Shown here in pieces: positions 7,381 through 13,482 of a stretch of DNA of 13,482 nucleotides. The stretch covers positions 1 through 13,482 of the forward strand of contig CALWWO010000128.1 in the NCBI GenBank assembly GCA_944385265.1, in the 5' to 3' direction. The position numbers and the translations under genes are program-made. The stretch's first letter is position 1. Each line of letters begins with the position of its first letter. This stretch comes from an uncultured Oscillospiraceae bacterium (GTDB taxonomy: Bacteria; Bacillota_A; Clostridia; Oscillospirales; Oscillospiraceae). Under the pieces are notes generated by a model, which was not told the origin of the DNA, made no database searches, and was given only the letters and a program-made list of their open reading frames with translations.

Positions 7381-8184
7381 ATGATTGCTTTGGACACTAT
7401 TAAAAACACCGTCATTAATGCAGCGTCTGAAGAATATCTAAAAAATATTCCTGATGACAGCATTGATATGGTAATCACCAGCCCACCGTATGACGATCTG
7501 AGAGATTATGAAGGTAAGGTATGTTGGAATTTTGATGTTTTTAAGGCAATCGCCGCGGAGCTTTACCGCGTAATGAAAAAAGGCGGCGTCATGGTTTGGG
7601 TCGTTGGAGATAAAACAAAAAACGGCAACAAAACCCTGACCAGCTTTAAACAGGCTTTGTACTTTCAGGAAATCGGATTTAAAATGTACGACGTTATGAT
7701 ATATGAAAAAACCGGCTCAGGTCCTCCGCACCCCAATCGCTATTTTAATGCTTTTGAGTACATGTTTATTTTAAGTAAAGGCAAGCCGAAAACAGTCAAT
7801 CTGCTAAAAGATAAAAAAAATAAATGGGCAGGTTATTCTACCTACGGCAATGTCACGCGGAGGGAAAAGGACGGCTCTTTAACGGACAAAGGGCAAAAAA
7901 TTGTTCATGATTACGGTGTTAGAACAAATGTCTGGAAATATGCAAACGGCAAAGGCTTCTCTACAAAAGATAAAATCGCCTATGAGCATCCGGCTATTTT
8001 CCCGGAAAAATTAGTAGAAGATCACATCCTCTCCTGGAGCAATCCGGGTGACATTATTCTTGACCCTTTTGCCGGAAGCGGGACGACCGGCAAAATCGCA
8101 AAAAAATTAAATCGTGACTGGATACTTATCGAGGCGGTGGATGATTATTGCGATATTGCCCGCAAAAGAATAGAAGGAATATGA
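7381..8184 (+). CDS. Beta-class DNA methyltransferase, probable N4-cytosine (M1)
   Basis: 267-residue S-adenosylmethionine-dependent DNA methyltransferase. Motif IV TSPPYDD (33-39) comes before motif I DPFAGSGTT (228-236), the circularly permuted order of the beta group. The first residue of the catalytic motif is Ser, which favours N4-methylcytosine over N6-methyladenine, though this is a family tendency and not proof. NVWKYANGKG (183-192) resembles the motif X-side segment common in this group. GGAGG six bases before the ATG sets the start. It begins 53 bp after the endonuclease stop and ends in a TGA that overlaps the next gene's region, so the pair is co-translated. It is compact, with little room for a target-recognition domain beyond the central segment ~110-200. 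Confidence 0.9.
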   Translation: MIALDTIKNTVINAASEEYLKNIPDDSIDMVITSPPYDDLRDYEGKVCWNFDVFKAIAAELYRVMKKGGVMVWVVGDKTKNGNKTLTSFKQALYFQEIGFKMYDVMIYEKTGSGPPHPNRYFNAFEYMFILSKGKPKTVNLLKDKKNKWAGYSTYGNVTRREKDGSLTDKGQKIVHDYGVRTNVWKYANGKGFSTKDKIAYEHPAIFPEKLVEDHILSWSNPGDIILDPFAGSGTTGKIAKKLNRDWILIEAVDDYCDIARKRIEGI

Positions 8185-8186
8185 CG

Positions 8187-9533
8187 ATGATACAAACGAT
8201 CATTACAAGTCAAGCTTTTGATAAAACGATAGAGCTGCTGCAAAAAAAGTTTGACGCTCTTGATGAATCAGGCTGTTTCTTTGCTATTTTATCGACCGAG
8301 TATGATTCTGACGGAAACGTTATACATGATTTTTTTGAAGTGATAGCGGCTGCCGTTAAAATCGGATACGCATATATCAATACGATAGTCTACCCCACAA
8401 AAAATGTGCAATCAGTTTCTTTTGAGGACAACGTCAAGTACGTGGTCTGGTTATGCAAAGATCCGAATAAGATGATCTTCAACAAAGACGCAATACGTGA
8501 AAAACACATTTGGAAAGATGTTGAATGGGGCAAAAGAGCTAAAAATTATAATCCCAAAGGGAAGGACCCCGGCAATGTATGGATACCTACTTTAGACGAT
8601 GGTAAGGCAACAATCACAGACCATATTTTGCTATCTGAAGAAGATGTCATAAATAGACTTACCGCCATGAGTAACTGCGGCGATAACTACGAAATTTTCA
8701 GAGCGTCTCCCCTGCTTCGCCAAATTCCCAAAGCCGCTGTGTTACATAAACCGGCAAACAACGCTCCTGTATCAGGAACAGTTGTTTTTGGCTCGTCAGA
8801 GGAAATGGATAAAATAGAAAACGGCTCCGTTACCGTCGTGGTTACATCGCCTCCTTATTGGAATCTGAAAGATTATTTTAAAGAGGGGCAAATCGGTCAA
8901 GAGCCATATGAAAATTATTTAAGGCGAATGAAAACCGTCTGGGAAGAATGTTATAAAAAGCTGAAAAGCACGGGAAGTCTATGGATAAATATCAATATCC
9001 GTGTTCACGACAGGAAGGTCATACTTATACCGAACGACTTTATCAAGATGTGTAAAGAGATCGGATTTTATTACAGGGGGATTTTTATCTGGCATAAATC
9101 CTCTGGCATACCTACCGGCGATAAAAATATCGTGGACCGCCACGAATATGTTCTGGTTTTTTCCAAACAAGAACATTTTTTCGTAGATGAAGAGATGCAA
9201 AAATCTTTTTCCGATTATAAAAACAAGGATATTTGCGGCGGCGCTTTTTGGAACATTAACCGCAAAGCGGGAAGCGTGGGTAAAAAATATATCCATCCCG
9301 CTATATACCCTAACGAGCTTGTAAAGAGGATCGTTCTTATGACTTCGGCAGAAAACGATCTTGTTGCAGATCCTTTTTTGGGGAGCGGAACATCACTTAT
9401 AGCCGCGTTATCAGTTAACAGGAACTTTATTGGATATGAGTATAATGAGGGATTTCAAGAATTGATGGAGTCGCGATTTGACAAAGAGCTGGACGATAAA
9501 TACACAGTCGTTTTCGAAAGCGAATCTGTTTAA
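8187..9533 (+). CDS. Beta-class DNA methyltransferase with extra N-terminal domain (M2)
   Basis: 448-residue methyltransferase. The catalytic part is the C-terminal ~250 residues: motif IV TSPPYWNLKDY (220-230) then motif I DPFLGSGTS (395-403), beta order, Ser-type catalytic motif, so probably N4-cytosine. ATGs at 8181 and 8187 are both possible; 8187 is preferred because AAGGA (8174-8178) is 8 nt away, against 2 nt for 8181. The 8181 start would give the classic ATGA overlap. Residues ~28-160 resemble the middle and late part of a methyltransferase fold (a CFFAILS strand, helix, YINTIVYP strand, KYVVWLCKDP strand, then NPKGKDPGNVW) but lack both the SPPY and FxGxG motifs. This looks like a degenerate second domain, perhaps used for target recognition or pseudo-dimerisation. 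Confidence 0.88.
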   Translation: MIQTIITSQAFDKTIELLQKKFDALDESGCFFAILSTEYDSDGNVIHDFFEVIAAAVKIGYAYINTIVYPTKNVQSVSFEDNVKYVVWLCKDPNKMIFNKDAIREKHIWKDVEWGKRAKNYNPKGKDPGNVWIPTLDDGKATITDHILLSEEDVINRLTAMSNCGDNYEIFRASPLLRQIPKAAVLHKPANNAPVSGTVVFGSSEEMDKIENGSVTVVVTSPPYWNLKDYFKEGQIGQEPYENYLRRMKTVWEECYKKLKSTGSLWININIRVHDRKVILIPNDFIKMCKEIGFYYRGIFIWHKSSGIPTGDKNIVDRHEYVLVFSKQEHFFVDEEMQKSFSDYKNKDICGGAFWNINRKAGSVGKKYIHPAIYPNELVKRIVLMTSAENDLVADPFLGSGTSLIAALSVNRNFIGYEYNEGFQELMESRFDKELDDKYTVVFESESV

Positions 9534-9591
9534 AACGATTTGTGCGATAACTACTTCTTAAACATTCAGCCCGCTTTATCCTGTTTTTTGC

Positions 9592-9620
9592 TTGCCCTAT
9601 CAGGTAAAATGAGATACAAT
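9592..9620 (+). promoter_or_regulatory. Candidate promoter of the PH-domain gene
   Basis: TTGCCC (9592-9597), a 17-bp spacer and TACAAT (9615-9620). Transcription from here would produce a leader of about 135 nt before the ATG at 9761. Confidence 0.5.
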
Positions 9621-9630
9621 TATCGCCATA

Positions 9631-9754
9631 ACGCGCCGGTAGATTTCGCGGTCATCTCCGCTTTTTACCGCATAGCGCCAGGCGCGTGGATATAGGCAAG
9701 TCACGCTGAGAAAGCTCCCGCTCCAAGGTGCTGGGAGCTCCCTCATAACGGAGG
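9631..9754 (+). ncRNA. Structured GC-rich 5' leader, possible cis-regulatory RNA
   Basis: The leader can form nested stems. An outer 7-bp helix pairs ACGCGCC (9631-9637) with GGCGCGT (9681-9687). It is continued by GGTA (9638-9641) with TACC (9666-9669), and encloses a hairpin GCGG (9648-9651) / CCGC (9658-9661). A second 7-bp helix pairs AGCTCCC (9713-9719) with GGGAGCT (9733-9739). The 3' side of that helix overlaps CTCC (9738-9741), which can instead pair with the Shine-Dalgarno GGAG (9750-9753), so two mutually exclusive folds are possible. I do not recognise a named riboswitch class. The pairings are seen; the regulatory role is inference. Confidence 0.4.
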
Positions 9755-9760
9755 TGCATT

Positions 9761-10294
9761 ATGGAATTTACAGATAATTACTCATTCTGCAACCAATATA
9801 TGCTTGGAGATGAATATATACTGTGGAAAGGTCGCCCCGAAAAAGGCAATATCTTTACCGGAAGAGATATTATAATGATACCCTTTAGCCTTATATGGCT
9901 CTCTTTCGCCTGCTTTTGGGAGCTGACGGCAATACAAGGCGGAGCGCCTGTATTTTTTGCGCTCTGGGGAGTTCCTTTTATTGCGATCGGTCTCTATATG
10001 CTATTCGGGCGATATATCACGGCAGCATATCTCCGCAACAAGACTTTTTATGTTATCACGAACAAAAAGATCCTCATAAAGCGCGGAAAAAGAATCAAGA
10101 TATACGACGGAAAAGCGCTCCCGCCGATGGATATAATAATCCATAAAAATGGCAATGGAACGATTTCATTCTACGAAACGATGTATGCGCGCAGAGGGCG
10201 CAGCTACCGAACATATTTTGCCCTTGAAAATTTAAAGGATGTTGCGCAGGCGCAAAATGCCATAAATATTATGATGCAGAATGGACTTCAGTAA
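9761..10294 (+). CDS. Small two-TM bacterial PH-domain protein
   Basis: 177-residue membrane protein of unknown function. Two hydrophobic helices at ~36-56 and ~62-82 anchor it. The C-terminal ~95 residues, with YVITNKKILIKRGKRIKIYD (97-116), match the pattern of bacterial PH (bPH) domains, where a TN+KI/VLI strand is characteristic. The N-terminal GDEYILWKGRPEKG is the short juxtamembrane segment common in this kind of protein. The start is fixed by GGAGG six bases before the ATG. It stands alone between a structured leader and an intrinsic terminator, so it is a monocistronic unit. The PH-domain assignment is by motif only. Confidence 0.7.
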   Translation: MEFTDNYSFCNQYMLGDEYILWKGRPEKGNIFTGRDIIMIPFSLIWLSFACFWELTAIQGGAPVFFALWGVPFIAIGLYMLFGRYITAAYLRNKTFYVITNKKILIKRGKRIKIYDGKALPPMDIIIHKNGNGTISFYETMYARRGRSYRTYFALENLKDVAQAQNAINIMMQNGLQ

Positions 10295-10365
10295 AATAGT
10301 TGATCCATCCATTTTTCTCATCTCTTGCCTATGTCAATCCTCGCTTTACAAATAAGCATATCAAA

Positions 10366-10400
10366 GGCGGCAGCTCAGAAGAGTTGCCGCCTTTTAGCTT
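10366..10400 (+). terminator. Intrinsic terminator after the PH-domain gene
   Basis: An 11-bp stem GGCGGCAGCTC (10366-10376) with GAGTTGCCGCC (10381-10391), one G-T wobble, an AGAA tetraloop, then TTTTAGCTTTT. It lies 72 bp after the stop of the PH-domain gene. In the opposite direction the stem is followed only by TTTGA, so it is a weak terminator for the convergent lysin gene. Confidence 0.9.
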
Positions 10401-10472
10401 TTATAAAACCCATGCTTGTATTCTACGCGCTGTCGGCACAAGATAAGCGCAAAGCCGGTTTTATGATATTCT

Positions 10473-11198
10473 TCACTTTATATCCATGTGGCAGTAATTA
10501 CCGTCAATCGCATACGTATACGCAATCTCAGGCTGCTGCTTGATATACGCAAGAAGCGTTGAGGACGGCACGCCCTGTACGCATATATCCATAGCCTTGC
10601 CGTACAAATGCCGGCTGTTCGATACGCCGCCCACGTCTGCGTTATGCTGCGCGCACCTTACGCCGCTTGATACGATAACAGGCTTCCCGAAATGCTCTCG
10701 TATCCTATCGGCTGCGTCGACGACGATTTGCTTCATCTCCGTCGGATATCCGTCGCAGTATTTGCCGCACTTACACGCAAATTCAGCGCGCGTAAAATGC
10801 TTTATCTTATCAAAATCGCACGGCGTTTCGTTTGTTATCGACGGTGTAGAATTTGCCCCTCAAAGTACAGTCCTTGTTTTCTCGCCTGCCTGACCGTCTG
10901 CGGCAAGCCCTGCTTTCTGCTGATAGCGTACCGTAGCCGCAACCGTCTTTTCACCGGCAAGCCCGTCTACATCAAGCCCTGCGCCGGTCTGAGCGTTAAG
11001 GGCAGTCTGGATCGCTTTTACGACCTCAATACTTTTAGCCTCCGTGTCCGGACCGAAAATGCCGTCTACGGCAAGCCCGTTATCCTGCTGGAACGCCCTT
11101 GTCGCCGCTTCCGTTTTAGGTCCGGTCATCCCGTCTATATTCGCCTTTGTCGTATAGCCGAGATAATATAATTGCCACTGTTTTTGTTTGATTGTCAT
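10473..11198 (-). pseudogene. Peptidoglycan-binding/M15-type lysin gene with in-frame TGA
   Basis: A 241-residue reading frame interrupted once, at TGA 10862-10860 (codon 113). Before the stop are two PG_binding_1-type repeats: residues ~5-50 (IDGMTGPKTEAATRAFQQ, VDGIFGPDTE) and ~60-110 (VDGLAGEKTVAATVRYQQ). After it the same frame continues to a D-Ala-D-Ala carboxypeptidase-like Peptidase_M15_3 domain. That domain has SSGVRCAQHN, zinc ligands in SRHLYGKAMD (H197, D204), and H237 in YCHMDIK; a FACKCG cysteine stretch precedes it. There is no signal peptide, as in phage-type endolysins. GGGGGA sits before the ATG at 11198. The codon context CTT-TGA-GGG suggests a former Leu-Gly-Gly linker (GGA to TGA). 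An internal ATG at 10736 could begin an 87-residue product but would cut the domain N-terminus. Confidence 0.88.
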
Positions 11199-11684
11199 GA
11201 TAATCCCCCGTCTGTAAAATAAACTGATAGAATTTATGATCTATTATTATGCCGCTGGTATAGAAAACCGGCGCTTTTGTGAAAAACAAATTTCCCACCG
11301 CTGCTTACCGTTTTTAGCGGCATGTCTACAATACTAGTATACGAATCAAAAACGGCAGACTCTATTAATAATATGCATATACATCTCCAAATGTGTATGT
11401 GCAAAAACGATCGATCATTTTACTAGGAGACGCCTTCACTTTGGGGAATCCGTCTACTGCGTCACAGAACAGATAAATTCTTGCATTTCGGCAAAAAAAT
11501 GGTAAACTATACCGGAACAGTTATCTGCCGCTTATATAAGTGTTGACAAGCTGCCGATATGGTGAATACTTAATTTAATCTATTAATTAACCACTTTGAG
11601 AAAGTTCTCGGCATATAAAGTCGATTAATTATTTTGCCGCTATCAGCCGGTATACTCTATTTTTATATGTAAGGGGTAATGTGT
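11199..11684. other. Intergenic region with dyads and promoter-like elements
   Basis: 486 bp without a gene I can support. It contains a 10-bp palindrome ATACTAGTAT (11331-11340). It also has a hairpin ATATACAT (11377-11384) / ATGTGTAT (11391-11398) with one T-G pair and an outer TGC/GCA continuation, and a dyad GAGAA-AG-TTCTC (11598-11609) near the chromate genes. Promoter-like hexamers are listed separately. Nothing resembles a tRNA, CRISPR or attachment site. Confidence 0.5.
11481..11508 (+). promoter_or_regulatory. Candidate promoter upstream of the chromate transporter genes
   Basis: TTGCAT (11481-11486), a 16-bp spacer and TAAACT (11503-11508). Competing candidates closer to the gene are a perfect -35 TTGACA at 11543-11548 with only a poor -10 (ATACTT at 17 bp), and a good -10 TATACT at 11651-11656 without a -35. 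Which is used cannot be told from sequence. Confidence 0.3.
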
Positions 11685-12230
11685 ATGAAAAAGCTGTTGG
11701 AAATATATATCACGTTTGCTAAAATTGGCAGCGTGGCGTTCGGTGGAGCTTATGCTATTCTTCCAATTCTTGAAGAACAGCTGGTCGACAAGAAGCAATG
11801 GGTGTCAAAAGAAGAGCTCCTAGATTATTTTTCTATCTCCCAGTGCGCCCCGGGCATAATATCGTTGAACGCGGCGGTATTGATCGCCTATAAGCAGAAA
11901 GGCATAGCCGGAGCAATTTCTGCCGCGCTTGGGATCATAACAGCCCCGTTTATAATAATCACACTTATCGCCGCATTTTTGCAGAATTTTATGGACTACC
12001 AAGTTGTAAAAGACGCTTTCGCCGGAATAAGGGTCGCCGTATGCGTACTGATTGTAAACGCCGTTATCTCGATGTGGAAAAAAGCCGTACCCGAATTATG
12101 GGCTTTCGCTATATTTGCCGTAGTCCTAGTTTTAGCGCTGTTTACAAGCGCCTCTTCGATACTGCTTGTTATAAGTGCAGGCGTATGCGGAGTTATAATA
12201 AATGCAATAAGGAGGGCAACTGCAAAATGA
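11685..12230 (+). CDS. Chromate transporter family protein, first half
   Basis: 181-residue integral membrane protein of the CHR family, half-size type, which works as a pair of separately encoded halves. It starts MKKLLEIYITFAKIGSVAFGGAY, with the FGG signature of the family, followed by SISQCAPGI where most members have a QxxPGP-like motif. About five to six hydrophobic segments follow. The start at 11685 is preferred over the in-frame ATG at 11679 because AAGGGG (11671-11676) is 8 nt from it, against 2 nt. The stop overlaps the next ATG (ATGA). Family members export chromate or related oxyanions, but in anaerobic Firmicutes the true substrate is often untested. Confidence 0.88.
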   Translation: MKKLLEIYITFAKIGSVAFGGAYAILPILEEQLVDKKQWVSKEELLDYFSISQCAPGIISLNAAVLIAYKQKGIAGAISAALGIITAPFIIITLIAAFLQNFMDYQVVKDAFAGIRVAVCVLIVNAVISMWKKAVPELWAFAIFAVVLVLALFTSASSILLVISAGVCGVIINAIRRATAK

Positions 12231-12796
12231 TTTATTTGAGGCTGTTTTATGAATTTGCAAAAATCGGACTGTTCGCCGTCGGCGGCGGTCTGGCTGCCAT
12301 TCCATTTCTTTCCGAGCTTGCCGAAAAAACAGGCTGGTACACAATAAGCGAGCTTGCCGATATGATTGCCATATCAGAGTCTACACCAGGTCCTATCGGT
12401 ATAAACATGGCGACTTTTACAGGTTATAAAATAGCCGGAACGTTGGGCGCTCTTGTCTCTACTCTGGGTCTCATAGTTCCTTCGCTTATACTTATGATAC
12501 TTATAGCGAAACTGCTTACCAATTTTCAAGAAAATAAAATCGTCAATTCCGTTTTCTTTGGTCTAAGACCTGCTTCTGTTGCTCTTATAGCTGCCGCCGG
12601 CATCGAGGTAGCAAAAATATCGCTCGTATCCCTCGAGGCGCTTACCTCCGGCGGCGGGATTACTGAAATATTCATGTTTAAACCGATCATCTTGGCAGTA
12701 GTTCTTTTCTTCCTTATCAAAAAGTTTAAGCTCCATCTTGTCGCGTCAATAGCCATATCGGCGGTTGTAGGAATTATTTTTAATTTTGCAAGCTAA
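12227..12796 (+). CDS. Chromate transporter family protein, second half
   Basis: 189-residue partner of the preceding gene. It begins MIYLRLFYEFAKIGLFAVGGG and contains the canonical SESTPGPIGINMATFTGY (QxxPGP-type) motif, then several hydrophobic helices ending in a basic KKFKLH loop and a final helix. The frame extends upstream to 12041, but that part lies inside the first gene; the ATG at 12227 is right because it overlaps the upstream stop by 4 bp and AAGGAGG lies before it. The two proteins are similar in plan, as expected if they assemble as antiparallel halves. No terminator hairpin is visible after it. Confidence 0.9.
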   Translation: MIYLRLFYEFAKIGLFAVGGGLAAIPFLSELAEKTGWYTISELADMIAISESTPGPIGINMATFTGYKIAGTLGALVSTLGLIVPSLILMILIAKLLTNFQENKIVNSVFFGLRPASVALIAAAGIEVAKISLVSLEALTSGGGITEIFMFKPIILAVVLFFLIKKFKLHLVASIAISAVVGIIFNFAS

Positions 12797-12801
12797 AGTA
12801 A

Positions 12802-12830
12802 TTGATATTTTGTTGATTTCTTGATAATAT
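12802..12830 (+). promoter_or_regulatory. Candidate nadB promoter
   Basis: TTGATA (12802-12807), a 17-bp spacer and TAATAT (12825-12830). It is only 36 bp before the nadB ATG, so the leader is short. Just after it lies a small dyad TTAC-CA-GTAA (12836-12845), in the position of a repressor site at the transcription start. Genes of NAD synthesis are often repressed in Firmicutes, but I cannot assign a regulator. Confidence 0.5.
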
Positions 12831-12865
12831 ATTAGTTACCAGTAAATTGAATCGAGGTAATTTTT

Positions 12866-13482
12866 ATGCGTTACGCGATTGATGGAACCGTAAAGATCTC
12901 GGACGTCTGCCATTACGACGTAGTGATCATTGGAGCGGGGCTTGCCGGCTTGTATACCGCACTTAACATTGACGGGAAATATTCCTGCTGCGTCCTGGCA
13001 AAAGAGACAATAGAGATCTCTAACTCATGGCTTGCACAGGGCGGCATCGCAGTCGTCCTTACACCGCAGGACAAGCCAGAGCTGCACCTTGCCGACACAC
13101 TTATCGCCGGCGCCGGTCTTTGCGACGAAGAAGCGGTAAAAGTCCTTGTTGAGGAAGGACCCGGCGCTGTCAAAGATCTTATAGATCTGCATGTCCCGTT
13201 TGATATAGATGAATCGGGCGAGCTTGACTTCACACGCGAGGGCGGGCACCGTATGAACAGAATAGTTCACGCCGGGGGCGACGCTACAGGGCGTGAAGCC
13301 ACGAAAACACTCGCGTATATCGTATCCCAGCGTATCAATATCACCTTCCACGAGAATACGTTTTTCTCCGATATCATCACTGATAAAACAGGTAAGGTCA
13401 CAGGGATCATAGCCCAAACTCCGGATGGAAAATACCATATAATAAGTACTTCCGCAATAGTTATCGCAACAGGCGGCATAGG
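12866..13482 (+). CDS. nadB: L-aspartate oxidase, N-terminal part
   Basis: First ~205 residues of an FAD-dependent L-aspartate oxidase, which makes iminoaspartate for quinolinate and NAD synthesis; the gene runs off the window. Seen: the Rossmann FAD motif VVIIGAGLAGLYTAL (~20-34), SNSWLAQGGIAVV (~52-64), HLADTLIAGAGLCDEEAV, the active-site region TREGGHRMNRIVHAGGDATG, and IVIATGGIG at the end (the second FAD-contacting strand). These distinguish NadB from succinate dehydrogenase/fumarate reductase flavoproteins, which share the fold. GAGGT before the ATG supports the start. nadA and nadC commonly follow but are outside the window. Confidence 0.93.
   Translation, partial: MRYAIDGTVKISDVCHYDVVIIGAGLAGLYTALNIDGKYSCCVLAKETIEISNSWLAQGGIAVVLTPQDKPELHLADTLIAGAGLCDEEAVKVLVEEGPGAVKDLIDLHVPFDIDESGELDFTREGGHRMNRIVHAGGDATGREATKTLAYIVSQRINITFHENTFFSDIITDKTGKVTGIIAQTPDGKYHIISTSAIVIATGGI

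Noticed and set aside
10860..10862. TGA recoding (selenocysteine or glycine/tryptophan code)
   Set aside because: Other genes in the window (first chromate transporter half, M1, vanXY) end normally at TGA, and no SECIS-like hairpin follows; a simple nonsense mutation is more economical.
11116..11298. 60-codon minus-strand ORF with a GTG start upstream of the lysin
   Set aside because: It overlaps the lysin start in another frame, lacks a ribosome site, and the lysin has its own GGGGGA site.
13025..13438. 137-codon minus-strand ORF at the window end
   Set aside because: It is antisense to nadB, whose FAD and active-site motifs are clear.
1..13482. CRISPR arrays, tRNA/rRNA genes, IS elements
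   Set aside because: No regularly spaced repeats, no tRNA-like fold with CCA end, and no transposase motif were found on either strand.

Overview
The window looks like a chromosomal segment of an anaerobic, low-to-mid-GC Firmicute, probably a clostridial or ruminococcal gut-type bacterium. The reasons are strong AGGAGG-type ribosome binding sites, a VanG-type D-Ala-D-Ser vancomycin resistance cluster, a split short-chain chromate transporter pair and nadB. The species cannot be named from the sequence.

Layout. (1) Positions 131-4788, minus strand: a VanG-like glycopeptide-resistance operon with a D-Ala:D-Ser ligase, a VanXY D,D-peptidase and a VanT serine racemase, all intact and translationally coupled. 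The vanR-vanS two-component pair that normally heads such operons has collapsed. A 98-residue piece of the VanR receiver runs directly into the last ~57 codons of VanS, out of frame, across an 8-9 bp microhomology. The effector operon still has its own promoter region, with a dyad centred on a -10 box and no good -35. (2) Positions 5061-9533, plus strand, divergent from the van remnant: a three-gene restriction-modification island. It holds a large HNH endonuclease and two beta-class DNA methyltransferases with TSPPY motifs. The endonuclease appears to have lost its native C-terminus to a one-base slip in an A7 tract. The second methyltransferase has an N-terminal half that resembles a degenerate methyltransferase domain. 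(3) Positions 9592-10400: a promoter, a GC-rich leader able to form several stems, a small two-TM bacterial PH-domain protein, and a clear intrinsic terminator. (4) Positions 10473-11198, minus strand: a peptidoglycan-binding/M15-type lysin gene interrupted by one in-frame TGA. (5) Positions 11199-11684: a 486-bp intergenic stretch with promoter-like elements and dyads. (6) Positions 11685-12796: two overlapping half-size chromate transporter genes. (7) 12866 to the window end: the N-terminal part of L-aspartate oxidase (nadB).

How the genes work together. VanT racemises L-Ser to D-Ser, the ligase makes D-Ala-D-Ser, and VanXY removes D-Ala-ended precursors, so the structural set for low-level vancomycin resistance is complete. 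Its sensor and regulator are broken, so expression is either silent, basal or constitutive. The restriction-modification genes form one likely transcript (gene overlap between the two methyltransferases). Three breakage events (vanRS deletion, endonuclease frameshift, lysin nonsense codon) make decay of accessory functions a theme of this locus.
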